A stretch of 64,000 nt of DNA from Plantago ovata (taxonomy: Eukaryota; Streptophyta; Magnoliopsida; Lamiales; Plantaginaceae): NCBI GenBank assembly GCA_028274465.1, contig CM051455.1, positions 122,175,462 to 122,239,461 on the forward strand, given 5' to 3'. Within the stretch, counting starts at the first letter, position 1; the number at the start of each line of letters is the position of its first letter. The notes beneath the pieces were generated by a model that had not been told where the DNA came from, searched no databases, and saw only the letters and a list, made by a program, of their open reading frames with translations. A program made the position numbers and the translations under genes. Shown here piece after piece: positions 31,950 to 44,226 of this stretch.

Positions 31950-31954
31950 GCTAT

Positions 31955-32337
31955 TATACTCTTGATTTTGATTGTTTTATTCCCATCTTCATTGCCATTC
32001 TAAACCTTTCTCAGTTATGAATATCATAAAGATAGAATGAAGTTTCATTAACTTCTTGTAAGTACATGGACTTGTCAGTTCAGTTCAGTACTCCTGTAAT
32101 CTTATTTGATGATATGTGAACTCTTGTAATTTATTTCCGTAAATAGGAATAAAACGGCTATCGAAAAAAGTCCGGCACAATTCAAATGGTTGAATTCGTG
32201 TCACCAAGGTAAAGATTAACCGACCTAAGAGCTCTGAAAATCAATACCTTTTTTATAGCCTAATGTTGGACATAATCTTCTAATTTAGTTTTCCTACTAT
32301 AAGAAAATGACGAATTTTACGAAACTTACTTGGGGCA
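31955..32337. other. Unassigned spacer
   Basis: No gene or repeat is recognised. The GGGCA at 32333-32337 is the left target duplication of the next copia element. Confidence 0.7.
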
Positions 32338-32629
32338 TATCAGACTAACCAACTTGATACAAATCAACAAGAGGAAAACAGAACATTTCCAGCCTGGCTT
32401 CAACTATTTGTACATAATGCTTTAGCAGTTGTACATTCCGGCGGTTAGGAGTTAGTTATAGTATATAAACAGAGTGTAGCTAGCGTACAAATTCATTACT
32501 TCCGTTTCCGTTTTCTTTTTTACATTTCTATCTTCTCCAATTCAATACTGAAAACACACACCTGTGATTGTAATCATTTCTGATCATTAATGGAAGATTA
32601 CAATTTATATTGATTTCAGTTTGTCAATA
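32338..32629 (+). repeat. 5' LTR of the small copia element
   Basis: A 292-bp LTR with TATA element TATATAAAC at about 32460. The primer site TGGTATCATTCGCC starts at 32630 with no spacer. Confidence 0.92.
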
Positions 32630-32782
32630 TGGTATCATTCGCCTGAGACGATCCAATTCCGCATTCTCTATATACTCACTCTGATTTCTTTCGTTCTAAG
32701 CGAAATTTTGTGATTTTTTCTGCTCGAAATCGTTCGAGATTCATCTTCGCAATTGCTGTAACCGTTTCTTAATTCATCAACA

Positions 32783-35700
32783 ATGGTGAATGTTTGTCGT
32801 AATGTGAATCCGGCTAATCCTGCGAATCCGTTGATGGGTGAGGACGACAATCCATTTGGTAGCGGTTTTGGTAGCGGTTCCGTCTATGATTCTCCACATT
32901 CTCCGTATTACATTCATCCAGGTGACTCGCCTGCTGCATCCATTGTATGTTCTTCTTATGTTCTTACTGGTGCAAACTATGTGTCTTGGAGTAGATCAGT
33001 TCTTATGGGACTCGATGTTAAAAATAAAGTTGCATACGTTGATGGAAAGATTAATATGCCTGTTGCGTCTGATAGCATAGCATATACTGCTTGGTCACGA
33101 GCCAATTCTTTGGTACTTTGCTGGTTGCTTAATTCCGTTAATCACGAGATCAAACAAAGTTTGTTGTACATTACAAGCTCTAGGGAGCTTTGGGTTGAGT
33201 TGAAAACTCGGTTTGCAAAGTCAGATGGCCCCCGAGTGTTCTTACTGGTAAAAGCGTTGAGTAACATGTCTCAAGGTACACAACCTGTCATCACATACTA
33301 TAATCATTTTAAAGGAATTTGGGATGAGTATGTGAGTTACAGGCCAATAATGAGTTGTGATTGCGGGGCGTTGGCGCATTGTAAGTGTACTTTGTTAAGT
33401 GCTCAGCAAGCAGTTCTTGAAAGGGATGCAGTGATTCAATTTCTTAATGGTTTGGATGAATCCTATAAGAATGTGAGGTCTCAACTGTTGTTATCCCAAC
33501 CTATTCCTCCTTTGTCTCAAGCTTTGTCCACAGTCTTGCAAGAAGAATCACAAAGAGCTATGGGTCAATCTGTCTCTAATCATATGTTGGATTCTATGGC
33601 CATGATGGCTAAAACTGGCTATCAGTCATCTCAACCGAGTTCTTCTGGTCAGAATCATCAGTATGCCAAGTACAATTATAAGGAAAAGAAACCGGTTCTA
33701 TGTACATACTGTAACTTCACTGGACATACTGAGGATAAGTGTTTCCAGAAGATAGGGTATCCTCCAGGATGGAAAGGACCAAAAGGTCAGAGGAATCAGC
33801 CACAGAATCAGCGGGGGAGGTTTAATAGTTCTGCAAATGCTGCTACAACTAATGACTCAGCTGATAATTCATCTATTGCTAGTTCTGGTGAGGCTCATCC
33901 ACTACTTAGTCCAGAAATGGTGGAGCAATTCTTTCAGTATGCTAGACAACAACAGCAGCAATCTACTCAACGAGTTTCTCATCATAGTGCTGCAGCTGTG
34001 ATATCTTCTTTTGTAGATCCTCTTCATGCACTTCCAGTGGCAGGTTCAATCTCTAAAACTCATTTTTGTTCAAATGTGAGTGTTAGTGACAGGTACACAT
34101 GGGTGGTGAACACAGGTGCCACAAATCATATGATCTGTGATCTTGCTTATTACAAAAATAGTCCAACATCTGTTTCCATCTCTATCAATTTGCCTAACAA
34201 AGCTACTGCAATAGCTTCTTATATTGGAACTGTTGAGATATTACCTGGTTTGTTGCTATATGATGTTCTTTATGTTCCATCTTTTAATTATAACTTATTG
34301 TCTATTAGTTGTCTTACCAAGAACACCAATTATGTTGTGCAATTTGTTAAAACTCACTGCCAATTGCAGGACAAGAGCACTTGCCAAATGATTACTTTTG
34401 CTGAACAAGACAATGGTCTTTACAAGCTTCATAAGGCTCCTACTGATTACTCATCTCACAAAGCTACTGACAACTCATCTCATACTGCACAGCATCAACC
34501 ACCTGCAGCTCCAGTTTTAAAACCAAAAAGCTCAGCCAATTCATCTGAGATAACTCAAGTCTCTTCTGCTGTAAAAATTTCTACTGAGCATGACCTTTTA
34601 TGGCATCTCAGAATGGGGCATGCACCCCTTACTAAACTTTCTTGTATTTCTCAGATGAATGTAATAGACTCTACACTTGATAACTGTGATGTATGCCATT
34701 TTGCAAAGCAGAGAAAATTATATTTCCCTATTAAAGAATCATCTACTTCACATGCTTTTGAAATTGTTCATTGTGATATCTGGGCTCCTTTCTCAATGGT
34801 TTCAAGTACAGGACACAGATATTTTCTAACATTAGTAGATGACTTCACAAGATGCACATGGATTTATCTCATGGTACATAAGTCGGAGGTCAAAAATCAC
34901 ATTATACACTTCTATAATCTCATACACACACAATTTGGTTGTGGTATAAAAATTATAAGAAGTGATAATGGACCAGAGTTTTTTCTTAAAGAGTTTTACA
35001 CAGAAAAAGGCATTTTACATCAGAGATCATGTGTTGAGACCCCTGAGAAAAATGGTGTTGTTGAACGAAAGAATCAACATCTATTACAAGTGGCACAAGC
35101 ACTTCTTTTTCAATCAAACCTACCTCTACAACATTGGCATGAATGCATCCTTACAGCTGCGCATATCATTAACAGATTACCATCTCCTGTGTTGGCTAAC
35201 AAGTCTCCTTTTCAGATGCTAAACAACAAGCTTCCAGATTATAATTATATGAAAGCCTTTGGTTGTTTGTGCTATGCAAGTACACTAACTGCTCAGAGGA
35301 AGAAGTTTCATCCTAGAGCCACTAAATGTGTCTTTGTTGGTTATCCACTTGGTATAAAGGGATACAAAGTTCTTGACATAGCTACTAACAAAAATTTTGT
35401 TTCCAGGAATGTAAAATTCTGTGAGAATGTTTTTCCTTTTCGAACAACTGATGTTGTTACAGGAACACCAGTGAATACTTCTTTTCTAGAGGAAATGTTG
35501 TCTAGATCAAATGATGAAATACCTATGGTTTCCAGACAACACATTTCTGCAGATTCCACAAGTGAGAGTGAAACAATTACTCCAAATATTCCTAATCCAG
35601 AACAAACAGCACCTATTGCTGACAAATCAACAAGAAGAAGGAACATTCCAGCTTACTTGAAAGCTTATGATTTAAATTGTGTTGCTACTGATACAGGTTT

Positions 35701-38700
35701 CTCTAGCATATCTTATCCAATAGAAAATTATATTACTACTGACAATCTCTCAAGATCATATACAGCATATACAACAGCAATATCAAAGATCACAGAACCT
35801 AAGAATTACAAACAAGCAGCTGGAAATCCAGAATGGGAAAAAGCAATGAAAGCTGAGATAAATGCTCTTGAAAGAACAAATACATGGTGCTTAGTTGATC
35901 TGCCAGAAGGAAAACGTTGCATTGGATCAAAATGGGTATACAAGGTAAAGTATAACTCTGATGGTTCTCTAGAACGTTATTGATAGTGTATATGTCCTAG
36001 AGACAGTCCTTATTAAGGGCATGGAGCCCTTATAGAGGGCATATATGTACTATTACACAGGTCAACGTAATATAATATATGTTTGTTGTTTTACTACTGA
36101 GTATCGCTTTCATATTTATATTACACCAGGCATGCAGCATGTCATATCTCTATTTCTGTCTGTATTGATATTAAACATGTCCCCTCGGATAGATGAACGA
36201 TCACACAGATAGTGGGAGCTATGTGAGTTATCATCTATCCCAAACTCTCCCTAGTCGAGGTTCATCTCGGATGTAGGGGTCTGAATGAACCAGATGAGAT
36301 TAGTATGCGTGGAGGATATACTTGTTGGAGCAAGTGTGAGCCGATCCCACGGCCACGGAACGGATTGTTGGACAGTCGAGAAACGTTCCCATAACGGCGC
36401 ATAGTTGTTCGAAGAATGATTATCGAACAATGGAAGTACCCACCAAACACTCCCATCGATATATACTCTACACCGAAGTGTCTATGGAAACCGGTAAGTT
36501 GTCGAAGTGATGCCAGTCGTCCTTTGGACTTACAGGACTTTATCATCACATTTGTTGCCCCATATCCTTGGTGGACCCGTCGATGTCAGCTCTGAATAAG
36601 CAGCTAATCTAAGACACGATCCAGGATTATGGCTACATATAAATTGGGATGATAAGTGTTTCTGTGAAGGATTCATCTCTCATGTGTAGCACAGGAGAGT
36701 ACTGCTCATAGTCTTCATAGTTGTGTTGGGAAAGTCACTGGCCAGTGCATCGATATATTATGATGGTCATAAGTATATCTTAGTAACCAAGCAACTCCCT
36801 GAGACGCCTGTGGATGTATTATTGGGATAGACACATCATCGATCCTAGATGCATTCGAGTCAGTCAGATGAAGGGACGTTACCATCGTCGCGTTGAGCGC
36901 AAAAGACTTCACAACGAAAGGGTTTGCTTTGAGAAACCTCTCAAACGTCCTCAATTAATGATTTGGAATTATTAATTGAATTGGCTAATTAATTGTATTT
37001 TATGTAAATACAATTAAAGATTATATTTTAGAAATATAATAGAGGTTTGATTTGAAAGGATATGTTAATTTAGAATTAACATATGCACATGGGAAAAATC
37101 TACTTGGAGTTTGAATTGCCTTAGAACTATAAGTGGGTCCCAAAATCGGGACCCACCTATTACCCCTGGGAGAGCGCGCGCGCGCGTAGCTGGTATAGGG
37201 GAAGGAGTTCGACTCCTTCCTCTATTAGAAGTCCAAGGGATAAGTTAGATTTTCCTGATTGAGTTTTAATTTGATTGGGAATGAATCTAGACTTGATAAT
37301 GGTTTCCTAGTGCGATAAGAATTGGATTCTTATTCCTTTACGAAGTCTAATTGCTTATGCTTTAGGCTTCTATTGACTACTATATATAGTAGGCTATTAG
37401 AGAGTTTTTGATACAGTTCAATAGACATTCACACAGTTGAATACCCAGTTTTCTTAGAGAAAATAAAAACTCTCCCCTCCTCTATAAGCCCCACGCGCGC
37501 GCCACCCTCACCGGAGGAAAACTGCCGCCCCGTCTTCTTGGTAACACAAAGAATATCCTAGCATTCTTCCGATAGGTTGTTCATCCGTGGATACCAAGGT
37601 TGAGGTTCTAGGAGCTGGAAACTAACTCTTATTGTCTTGCAGATAATCAGAGTATTGCAGATATCTTCGACTTCGACGAAGGAGAAGATACACAGGAATA
37701 TTACGAAGACTTGGAAGCTGCTTTGGAAGTAAGGTTAGTCTTCTAATTGACGTGTTTACATATATACGGCATATACATAATCAATTAACTTGTATGTTAA
37801 GAAAATTTTTGAAATTCCGCTGCGTACCCTAGGGGTAAATCTTACCGTATTTTCTTACAGTTATAAGGCACGTTTAGTAGCAAAGGGTTATACTCAACAA
37901 GAAGGAATTGACTATTTTGATACCTTTAGCCCAGTTACTAAATTAACAACTGACAGAGTCCTTTTATCCATAGCTGCAGCAAAGAATTGGCATTTGCATC
38001 AGTTGGATGTCAATAATGCGTTCCTTCATGGTGATTTACAAGAGGAAGTCTATATGCCCAAAGAAGATACAAGAGTATGCAAACTTGTAAAGAGTTTGTA
38101 TGGATTAAAGCAAGCCAGTAGGCAATGGTTTCATAAGTTAACTGAAAGTTTATTATCTTTTGGATACATACAATCAAAATCTGATAGCTCATTGTTTACT
38201 AAACTTACAGCTAATAGTTTCACAGTTTTGGCTTGTTATGTAGATGATATAGTTCTCACAGGTAACAGTCTTGAAGAGATCAAACAAGTAAAAGCTCATC
38301 TACATGCTGCCTTCACTATAAAAGATCTTGGTACACTGAAGTATATTCTAGGAGTAGAAATTGCAAGGAGTGAGAAGGGCATCACACTATGCCAAAGGAA
38401 GTATGCACTTGATATTCTCCATGACACAAGTTACCTTGGCAGTAAACCAGCTTCTACACCAATGGATCAGAAAGAGAAGTTCAATTCAACATCTTCATTA
38501 ATACATGATCCATCACAGTACAGAAGATTAGTAGGGAGGTTGTTATACCTTACAATCACAAGGCCAGATCCCAGTTACAGTATCCAAGCTCTAAGCCAAC
38601 ATATGTATGCACCTACAGAGAAACACATGGAAGCTGTTCATCGGCTTCTCCGATATCTCAAATCAAATCCAGGAGCGGGTATTCAGTATTCATCATCGTC

Positions 38701-39190
38701 TGATTTTATTTTAAAAGGTTTCTCAGACTCTGATTGGACAACTTGTGGAGAAACAAGTAGAAGCATAACAGGATATGCAATTTATCTTGGTGATTCTCTA
38801 ATATCTTGGAAATCCAAGAAGCAGCCAACTGTGAGTCGAAGCTCTGCAGAAGCAGAATATAGAGCCATTGCAACAACAACAGCAGAAATTCAATGGCTAG
38901 TCTACTTACTACAAGACCTGCACATACCAATAGTTCAAGCAACAACTCTCTATACTGACAGTAAGAGTGCTTACTGTATGGCGCATAATCCGGTTCTTCA
39001 TGAGAAGACAAAGCATATTCGAATAGATTACGTACCATTTTACAAGAGAGAAGATCAAGGATGGCACTGTCAAACTTGTTCAAATTCCAACTTCACAGAA
39101 TATAGCCGATATTTTCACAAAGCCTCTTGGACCGCAGCTGTTCGAGTTCTTCTATTCCAAGATGGGCATGAAAAGTATCCACGCACATCT
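32783..39190 (+). pseudogene. Copia gag-pol polyprotein, split by a solo LTR
   Basis: The frame opens at 32783 (MVNVCRNVNPANP) and runs 1066 codons to the inserted LTR, then resumes in frame at 37865. Gag (YYIHPGDSPAAS, LTGANYVSW) is followed by a zinc knuckle CTYCNFTGHTEDKC near residue 306. The protease motif near residue 443 reads VNTGATNHM, with Asn where the catalytic Asp should be. Integrase has an HH-CC finger (residues about 605-640) and core residues in VHCDIWAPF, SDNGPEF and PEKNGVVERKN. RT after the LTR has CYVDDIVLTG (about 38237) and RNase H has the SSAEAEYRA motif. The last 40 codons or so are frameshifted. The D-to-N change, the insertion and the frameshift make it inactive. 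Confidence 0.92.
35981..37859 (+). repeat. Solo LTR of the long-LTR copia family (copy C)
   Basis: It begins TGATAGTGTATATG and ends TTTTCTTACA, with perfect GTTAT duplications (35976-35980, 37860-37864) inside the RT of the host copia. It is 1879 bp, shorter than copy A because of a deletion near 36952. It retains the hairpin GTGGGTCCC/GGGACCCAC (37133-37156), the CG tract (37174-37186) and the palindromic TATA region (about 37378-37393). Confidence 0.95.
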
Positions 39191-39204
39191 TGAGGGGGGG
39201 GGGG

Positions 39205-39496
39205 TATCAGACTAACCAACTTGGTACAAATCAACAAGAAGGAAAACAGAACATTTCCAGCCTGGCTTCAACTGTTTGTACATATGCTTTAGCAGTTGTA
39301 CATTCCGGCGGTTAGGAGGTAGTTATAGTATATAAACAGTGTGTAGCTAGCGTACAAATTCATTAGTTCCGTTTCCGTTTTCTTCTTTACATTTCTATCT
39401 TCTCCAATTCAATACTGAAAACACACACCTCTGATTGTAATCATTTCTGATCATTAATGGAAGATTACAATTTATATTGATTTCATTTTGTCAATA
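39205..39496 (+). repeat. 3' LTR of the small copia element
   Basis: The 292-bp partner of 32338-32629, directly after the G-run polypurine tract (39192-39204) and before the GGGCA duplication. Confidence 0.92.
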
Positions 39497-39501
39497 GGGC
39501 A

Positions 39502-40134
39502 TCTAGGCGCGATAGTAGTCGTACCTCATGTTAAAGTGAAATAATAGTCATACTACCGTTAAGATCTAATCTCAGCCGTCCATTTTTGAGTACGACTACT
39601 CCCTTGGATACGAATACTCTTAAGTTAGTCGTACTACTACATTGACCAATTCAACCCTTATCTTCTATTAGTAATTTAGTATATAAAATATGAAAATTTT
39701 ATTTTGAGTTAATAAAACAAAATATTTTAATAATAATAATTAAATCTGTAATTTACTTTACTTATATACATTTGGAATAATTCAAATTAAACGTACTATT
39801 GATATAGTCCAATTTAATCATACAAGAACCGTGTTCATTTATTAAACTAATCTTCTTTAACTAATCATCCCTAATTAATTAAACACAATTAAGGTTGGTC
39901 ACGTATTGCTTATAAAAACATATTGCTTATTGTTTAATGTAACTTTTGAAATGAAAGGATGTCTAAAATGTATGTACTCATTTCGCCGAGTGCAGAATAC
40001 TATACAAGCCAATTTCAATCCAAAGGATATTGATCACTACACAAAGGATTATTCCATCATGTATTGAAGCTTATTGTGGTATATATACAATCTCTGCTGT
40101 TTCTCTGGCTTCTATGTGGCAATGGTGTGCGAAA
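39502..40134. other. Unassigned AT-rich spacer
   Basis: No coding potential, RNA gene or recognisable transposon is seen in this stretch. Confidence 0.65.
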
Positions 40135-42700
40135 AATTGCATTTGTCCCCTAACTAGGAGTCCCCTGTAAATTTGGTCAAAAATGGTTTTAAAACTAGGA
40201 GTCCCCTGTAAATTTGGTCAAAAATGGTTTTAAAAAATGCAAATACGGTCACAAAACGTAATTAGGTCAAAAAAATTTTCCACCCAATTTTTTTGTGGGA
40301 TTTGGAATTTTGCTCAAAACCTTTCGAAAAAGTTGTAATTTGCCTCAAATTAGTTTTAAAAAATTGAAAACAATAAAATTTCTTTCATGAAAAATCAAAA
40401 TAAAATCATTATGGACACATCTCATTCAATATTAAATTTGAAAAAAAAATAAAAAATTTACTATATATTTTTAGGGAAAAAAAAAAGCAACATAAATTTC
40501 AATACAAACAAATAAAAACTAAACACAAAAATAAGTCGAGTAAATTTTGTTGATAAAATACAACTCAAAACAACAAAAGGATATAAACAAACTTTTTATC
40601 CTTTTATATAAAAATAATATTATGCATAGTTTGAGTTTATTTCTTTTTGAAATCCAAAGTTTAGGGAGAGGCCAGTCTTTCCTAAATCAATGGAAATGCC
40701 AGGTTTGTATAGCTTATTTGGTCTGCCGGCCGGTCAGACCATTCGCGGTATGGTTTTAAGTGGTCATGGTGTGGGTTTAAATTTTTAGTATTGAAAGTTT
40801 TTTTGTTATGTTTTTTACATCATTTGGTGTGGTTTTAAGAAGCTACGTCGTTGTTCTAATGGTTTGTTATAGTTTTAAACGACAATTCAAAATTGCTCAC
40901 AAATAAAAAAAATCACTATTAAACAAGTCTAAGAATTGACATTAAAACATCAATGAACAAGTTTACAATAAGTTCCTTAAAACATTTTAGTCATTACAAT
41001 GTTGAAACATTCCGTGCTTTTTTTTTTCTTCAAATAAACTTGTTGGAGAACTTCTTCTTCTTGCCTTTTCTTCATCAAACTCAATTAGCATCATCATCAC
41101 CTGCTTAAATCCATAACAACGCTCGTTAAAATCACAACAAAGATAATTATAACCACACCATGTCCCCTTAAAGCCATACAATGGAAAATACCAACATTAT
41201 ATATTTCTTAAAACTACAACAACATACATTAAAACCCCACCAAATTATCTTAAAACTATACAACGGTAACATGCAATTGAAGCTGAAAAAAACATATCAA
41301 ATATGATTGAAACATTAACACGAGTTCTTAAAATCACAATAATAATAATTATAATAACACCATGTCCCTCAGTATAACCGTGAATTATAACCACACCGAA
41401 CTCCCTTAAAACTATAATCGAGCAGTAACATGCAACTGAATCTAAAAATCATATCAAATATATTTAGAGCCTTAACACAAGTTCTTAAAACAACAACAAA
41501 GATACTTATAACCCCACCATGTCCCCTTAAAATCATACACTTGACACACCTAAAACACACTATGAAATAAAAAACCACACCAAAATCTATTAAAAGCACA
41601 ATAGTGGATCCATGATAAAACACATTATCAAATTGAAATTCAAGTTCCTCCTATTTCTCATCCTATCACAAAGAACACATAATCAACATACATTGCTAGA
41701 AAATATTGATATTCAAAACTATTTCGTTTACAATTACAAGTAAACAAATAGGTGAAAACTCAAATCCACACACTATGAGCTGAATTGCTCGAAAATATTA
41801 ATATTCAGATGAGAGAGTCTTAAAACCATACCATCCAGTCTTAAAACCACATCACCCAGTCTTAAAACCACACTAAAAAACAAGAGATGAGACACAAAGT
41901 AGATATGAAAATAGAGAATGTAGATCTAATTGAGGCAGCAGTGATGGCGGCGTGGAGAAGCAGAGGTCGTGGTGGTGGCGGCGGCATGGTGGTGATGGTG
42001 ACGGCGACATGGTGGTGGTGACATGGTGGTGGCGGCCGCGTGGTGGTGGTGGTGACGGGGACGTAGTGGTGGTGGTGGCATGCGTAGTGGTGGTGGTGGA
42101 AGAAGGGGGAGTGGAGGATGAGATATTTTAGTGAGAGAAAGTGATGATTGTAGAGAGAGAAAAATTATGGTTGAATGAGTTAGATTTAGGGTTTTTGTCT
42201 ATTTATACTAAAACTAGTTGACCGGCAATTTGTTGGGCTGACCGCGAATTTTGATTTTTTAGGTAAAAAACCAGTCTTTCTTACTATATAGGAAAGACTA
42301 GCCTCTCTATATACTTACTCTCTTTTTGAAATATATGTTTATTTATATTGAATATTTCTATTTTTATTAAACTTCTCATTTTATTATTCTAATTGGGTTT
42401 ACATATCTATTTTTAATTTAATTTTGATATATTATTGAAATTAATGTTATGTTTTCATTTTCTAAAAATATTTAATAAATTTTTATATAAATTTTATGTA
42501 TAATATTGAACAAGATGCGTCCCTAATGAATTTATTTTGATTTTTCATAAAATAAATTCTATTTTTACTATTTTTTAAACTAATTTGGGGCAAATTACAA
42601 CTTTTTTGAAAGGTTTAGGGGAGTTTAGACTTTATGATTGGTTTGGGGGGAATTCTATATCCCAAGAAGGTTTGGGGGCAAAAAGAAAATTGGCCCATAA
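40135..42700. mobile_element. Non-autonomous TIR element, Mutator-like (boundaries approximate)
   Basis: The ends are long imperfect inverted repeats: 40300-40480 matches the reverse complement of 42480-42660, for example AAAAAGTTGTAATTTGCC at about 40329 and GGCAAATTACAACTTTTTT at 42588. The outermost parts (GCATTTGTCCCCTAAC, inverse GGGGGCAAAAAG) also correspond loosely. The inside has no transposase. It holds degenerate direct repeats of about 165-195 bp sharing CACCATGTCC (near 41157, 41360, 41516), a 21-bp triplicate CAGTCTTAAAACCAC (about 41817-41878) and a GGT-rich tract (41940-42105). Long TIRs with unrelated filler suggest a MULE-type element. No target duplication was found, so the class is uncertain. 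Confidence 0.5.
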
Positions 42701-43110
42701 AAGTATTGTGAGTTAGTGGCGTATTGTTTGAATAAAGAATGAGAAAAGTATGGTTAGTGAGGTATTTGATAGACTCTGCGATTTTGAATAGACAAATTTA
42801 CTCGCTCACTCAGACGCTACTCTTAAATTCAACTCTAATTCTAGGCTCAAGGTTTTTGTTAAAGGGTTAATAATCAAGAAGAGTATAAACCCTAATTAGT
42901 ATTTGTTTATCGATAATATATCTTAAATCATAATGGTTAGTGAGGTATTTAAAAAGTACACGGCTAATGGGCTTACGCCTCATAAGGTTTACATACGTTA
43001 GTTAATAAGAACCCCATCACTATAAGACTCCTACTTTAACTAACTAGACCATTAACATAATAAAATATCCTAACTAATCTCATCATCAACTCAAAATACC
43101 CCAATTACTA
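42701..43110. other. Spacer with 18-bp direct repeats
   Basis: ATGGTTAGTGAGGTATTT occurs perfectly at 42750-42767 and 42933-42950, enclosing 165 bp. No coding sequence is present. The repeats could be a target duplication around a short insertion or a local duplication. Confidence 0.6.
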
Positions 43111-43370
43111 CTCCGTATCACAAAACATTACCCACCAAGGTTAGCGTGGAGTTTAAGAAGAAATAATAAAGTTGTATAAAGTTAGTAGGGTATGTTAATA
43201 TTTTAATTGAAATTTAGTTGTTAAAGTATAAAGTAGCGGCAAAGTTGTAATATAGTGTACAAAATAATATTTTATGTGTGGGGTAGCTTCCATTTTAGAA
43301 AATGGATTAATAAAGTTTTGTGGGACACCTACAAATGGAAAGTGGATAAAGTTTTGTTAGATGAAGGGAG
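43111..43370. mobile_element. Stowaway-like MITE (260 bp)
   Basis: Its ends are CTCCGTAT...GAAGGGAG and it is flanked by TA (43109-43110, 43371-43372), with inverted similarity extending inward (ACTACTCC.. on both strands, then CAAAAC). The size and TA target fit Tc1/mariner-derived Stowaway MITEs. It lies about 860 bp upstream of the GDSL gene. It has no coding capacity. Confidence 0.6.
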
Positions 43371-44226
43371 TAGTAACCTAAACGATATGACTTGGCCCCA
43401 AAGCAACACGTCTCAGCCAATTGGTCCGGTTTCGTGGAGTCGACGTCTTAGTTGGTGTATTATCGCAAGCATAGTACTACTTACGATCTCGATTCTCAGC
43501 AATATTATTGTAGTAAAGAATGAATAAAGAATGGTGATTGGGTGGTTAAGTTGTATAAATATATAGTTGTATGATGGGGTAATGATTATAATTTAAAGCT
43601 AACGGATGGAGTAATATATTTTGCTGATTTAGAAAAATGTCAATGGTAGCGATTGATGAAACTAAGTTTAGGTACAGGGTTGAGGCCCTCGTGTTGTATT
43701 TTATTTGTTCTAATCACAATTAATATTGATTATTGAGCTATGAGAATGTAGTTATCATTTAAGCGCGGAATATACCTGTACTTGAAAAGGATATTTGAAT
43801 TTTGATATAATAAAACTACAATGTCTGATCTTACGAATGTACGACTTAGTTAATTAATCAGAGCATATTATGATCATCAGTTGACGAGGCAAATTATACT
43901 TCCAATCCACCCGCCATAGGCCTACCCGATCATTATCGTAGTTGGTCGGCTAGAATTCCGATCAATAATAATTGTTTGATCTTCGGAATATATGACTTAG
44001 TTAATTAATCAAAGCTATGGCAAGGCACATGAATAATTAAATAATGTAATGAAATTAAAGAAGACTGGACTAATAATTATTCTTGTAATTTTACTTGTAA
44101 TACAAGTTATAATAAACACATATATGCGGGTATTTAAGCTCTCGCTCAATCATCTTCTAATCCAAGCTTCCGAACACTTGATTAGTTTAATTTCTTGATC
44201 TTACATACTGTTTCTACTTTCGTGAA
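43371..44226 (+). promoter_or_regulatory. Upstream region of the GDSL gene
   Basis: A TATA-like TATTTAAG lies at 44131-44138, about 90 bases before the start codon, followed by a CT-rich leader. Two similar blocks sharing GACTTAGTTAATTAATCA (about 43844 and 43989) form a local duplication about 145 bp apart. No other gene is seen. Confidence 0.55.

Larger units (their letters stand above)
32338..39496 (+). mobile_element. Small-LTR Ty1/copia element with TA...TA LTR ends
   Basis: Its 292-bp LTRs (32338-32629 and 39205-39496) begin TATCAGAC and end GTCAATA. Perfect GGGCA duplications flank the element (32333-32337, 39497-39501). A tRNA-Met type primer site TGGTATCA follows at 32630, and a G-rich polypurine tract lies at 39192-39204. 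The two LTRs differ by about eight substitutions and two single-base indels. One gag-pol reading frame fills the interior, interrupted by a solo LTR of the long-LTR copia family. The domain order INT before RT proves copia. The small size and single frame suggest an Ale/Retrofit-like lineage, which I did not verify. Confidence 0.92.

Noticed and set aside
40547-40759. 70-residue frame inside the TIR element
   Set aside because: Short and AT-rich, no recognisable domain, and it lies within repeat DNA.
43255-43527. 90-residue frame with a hydrophobic C-terminal stretch
   Set aside because: Its first part lies inside the Stowaway-like MITE and it lacks homology or a convincing promoter; treated as chance.
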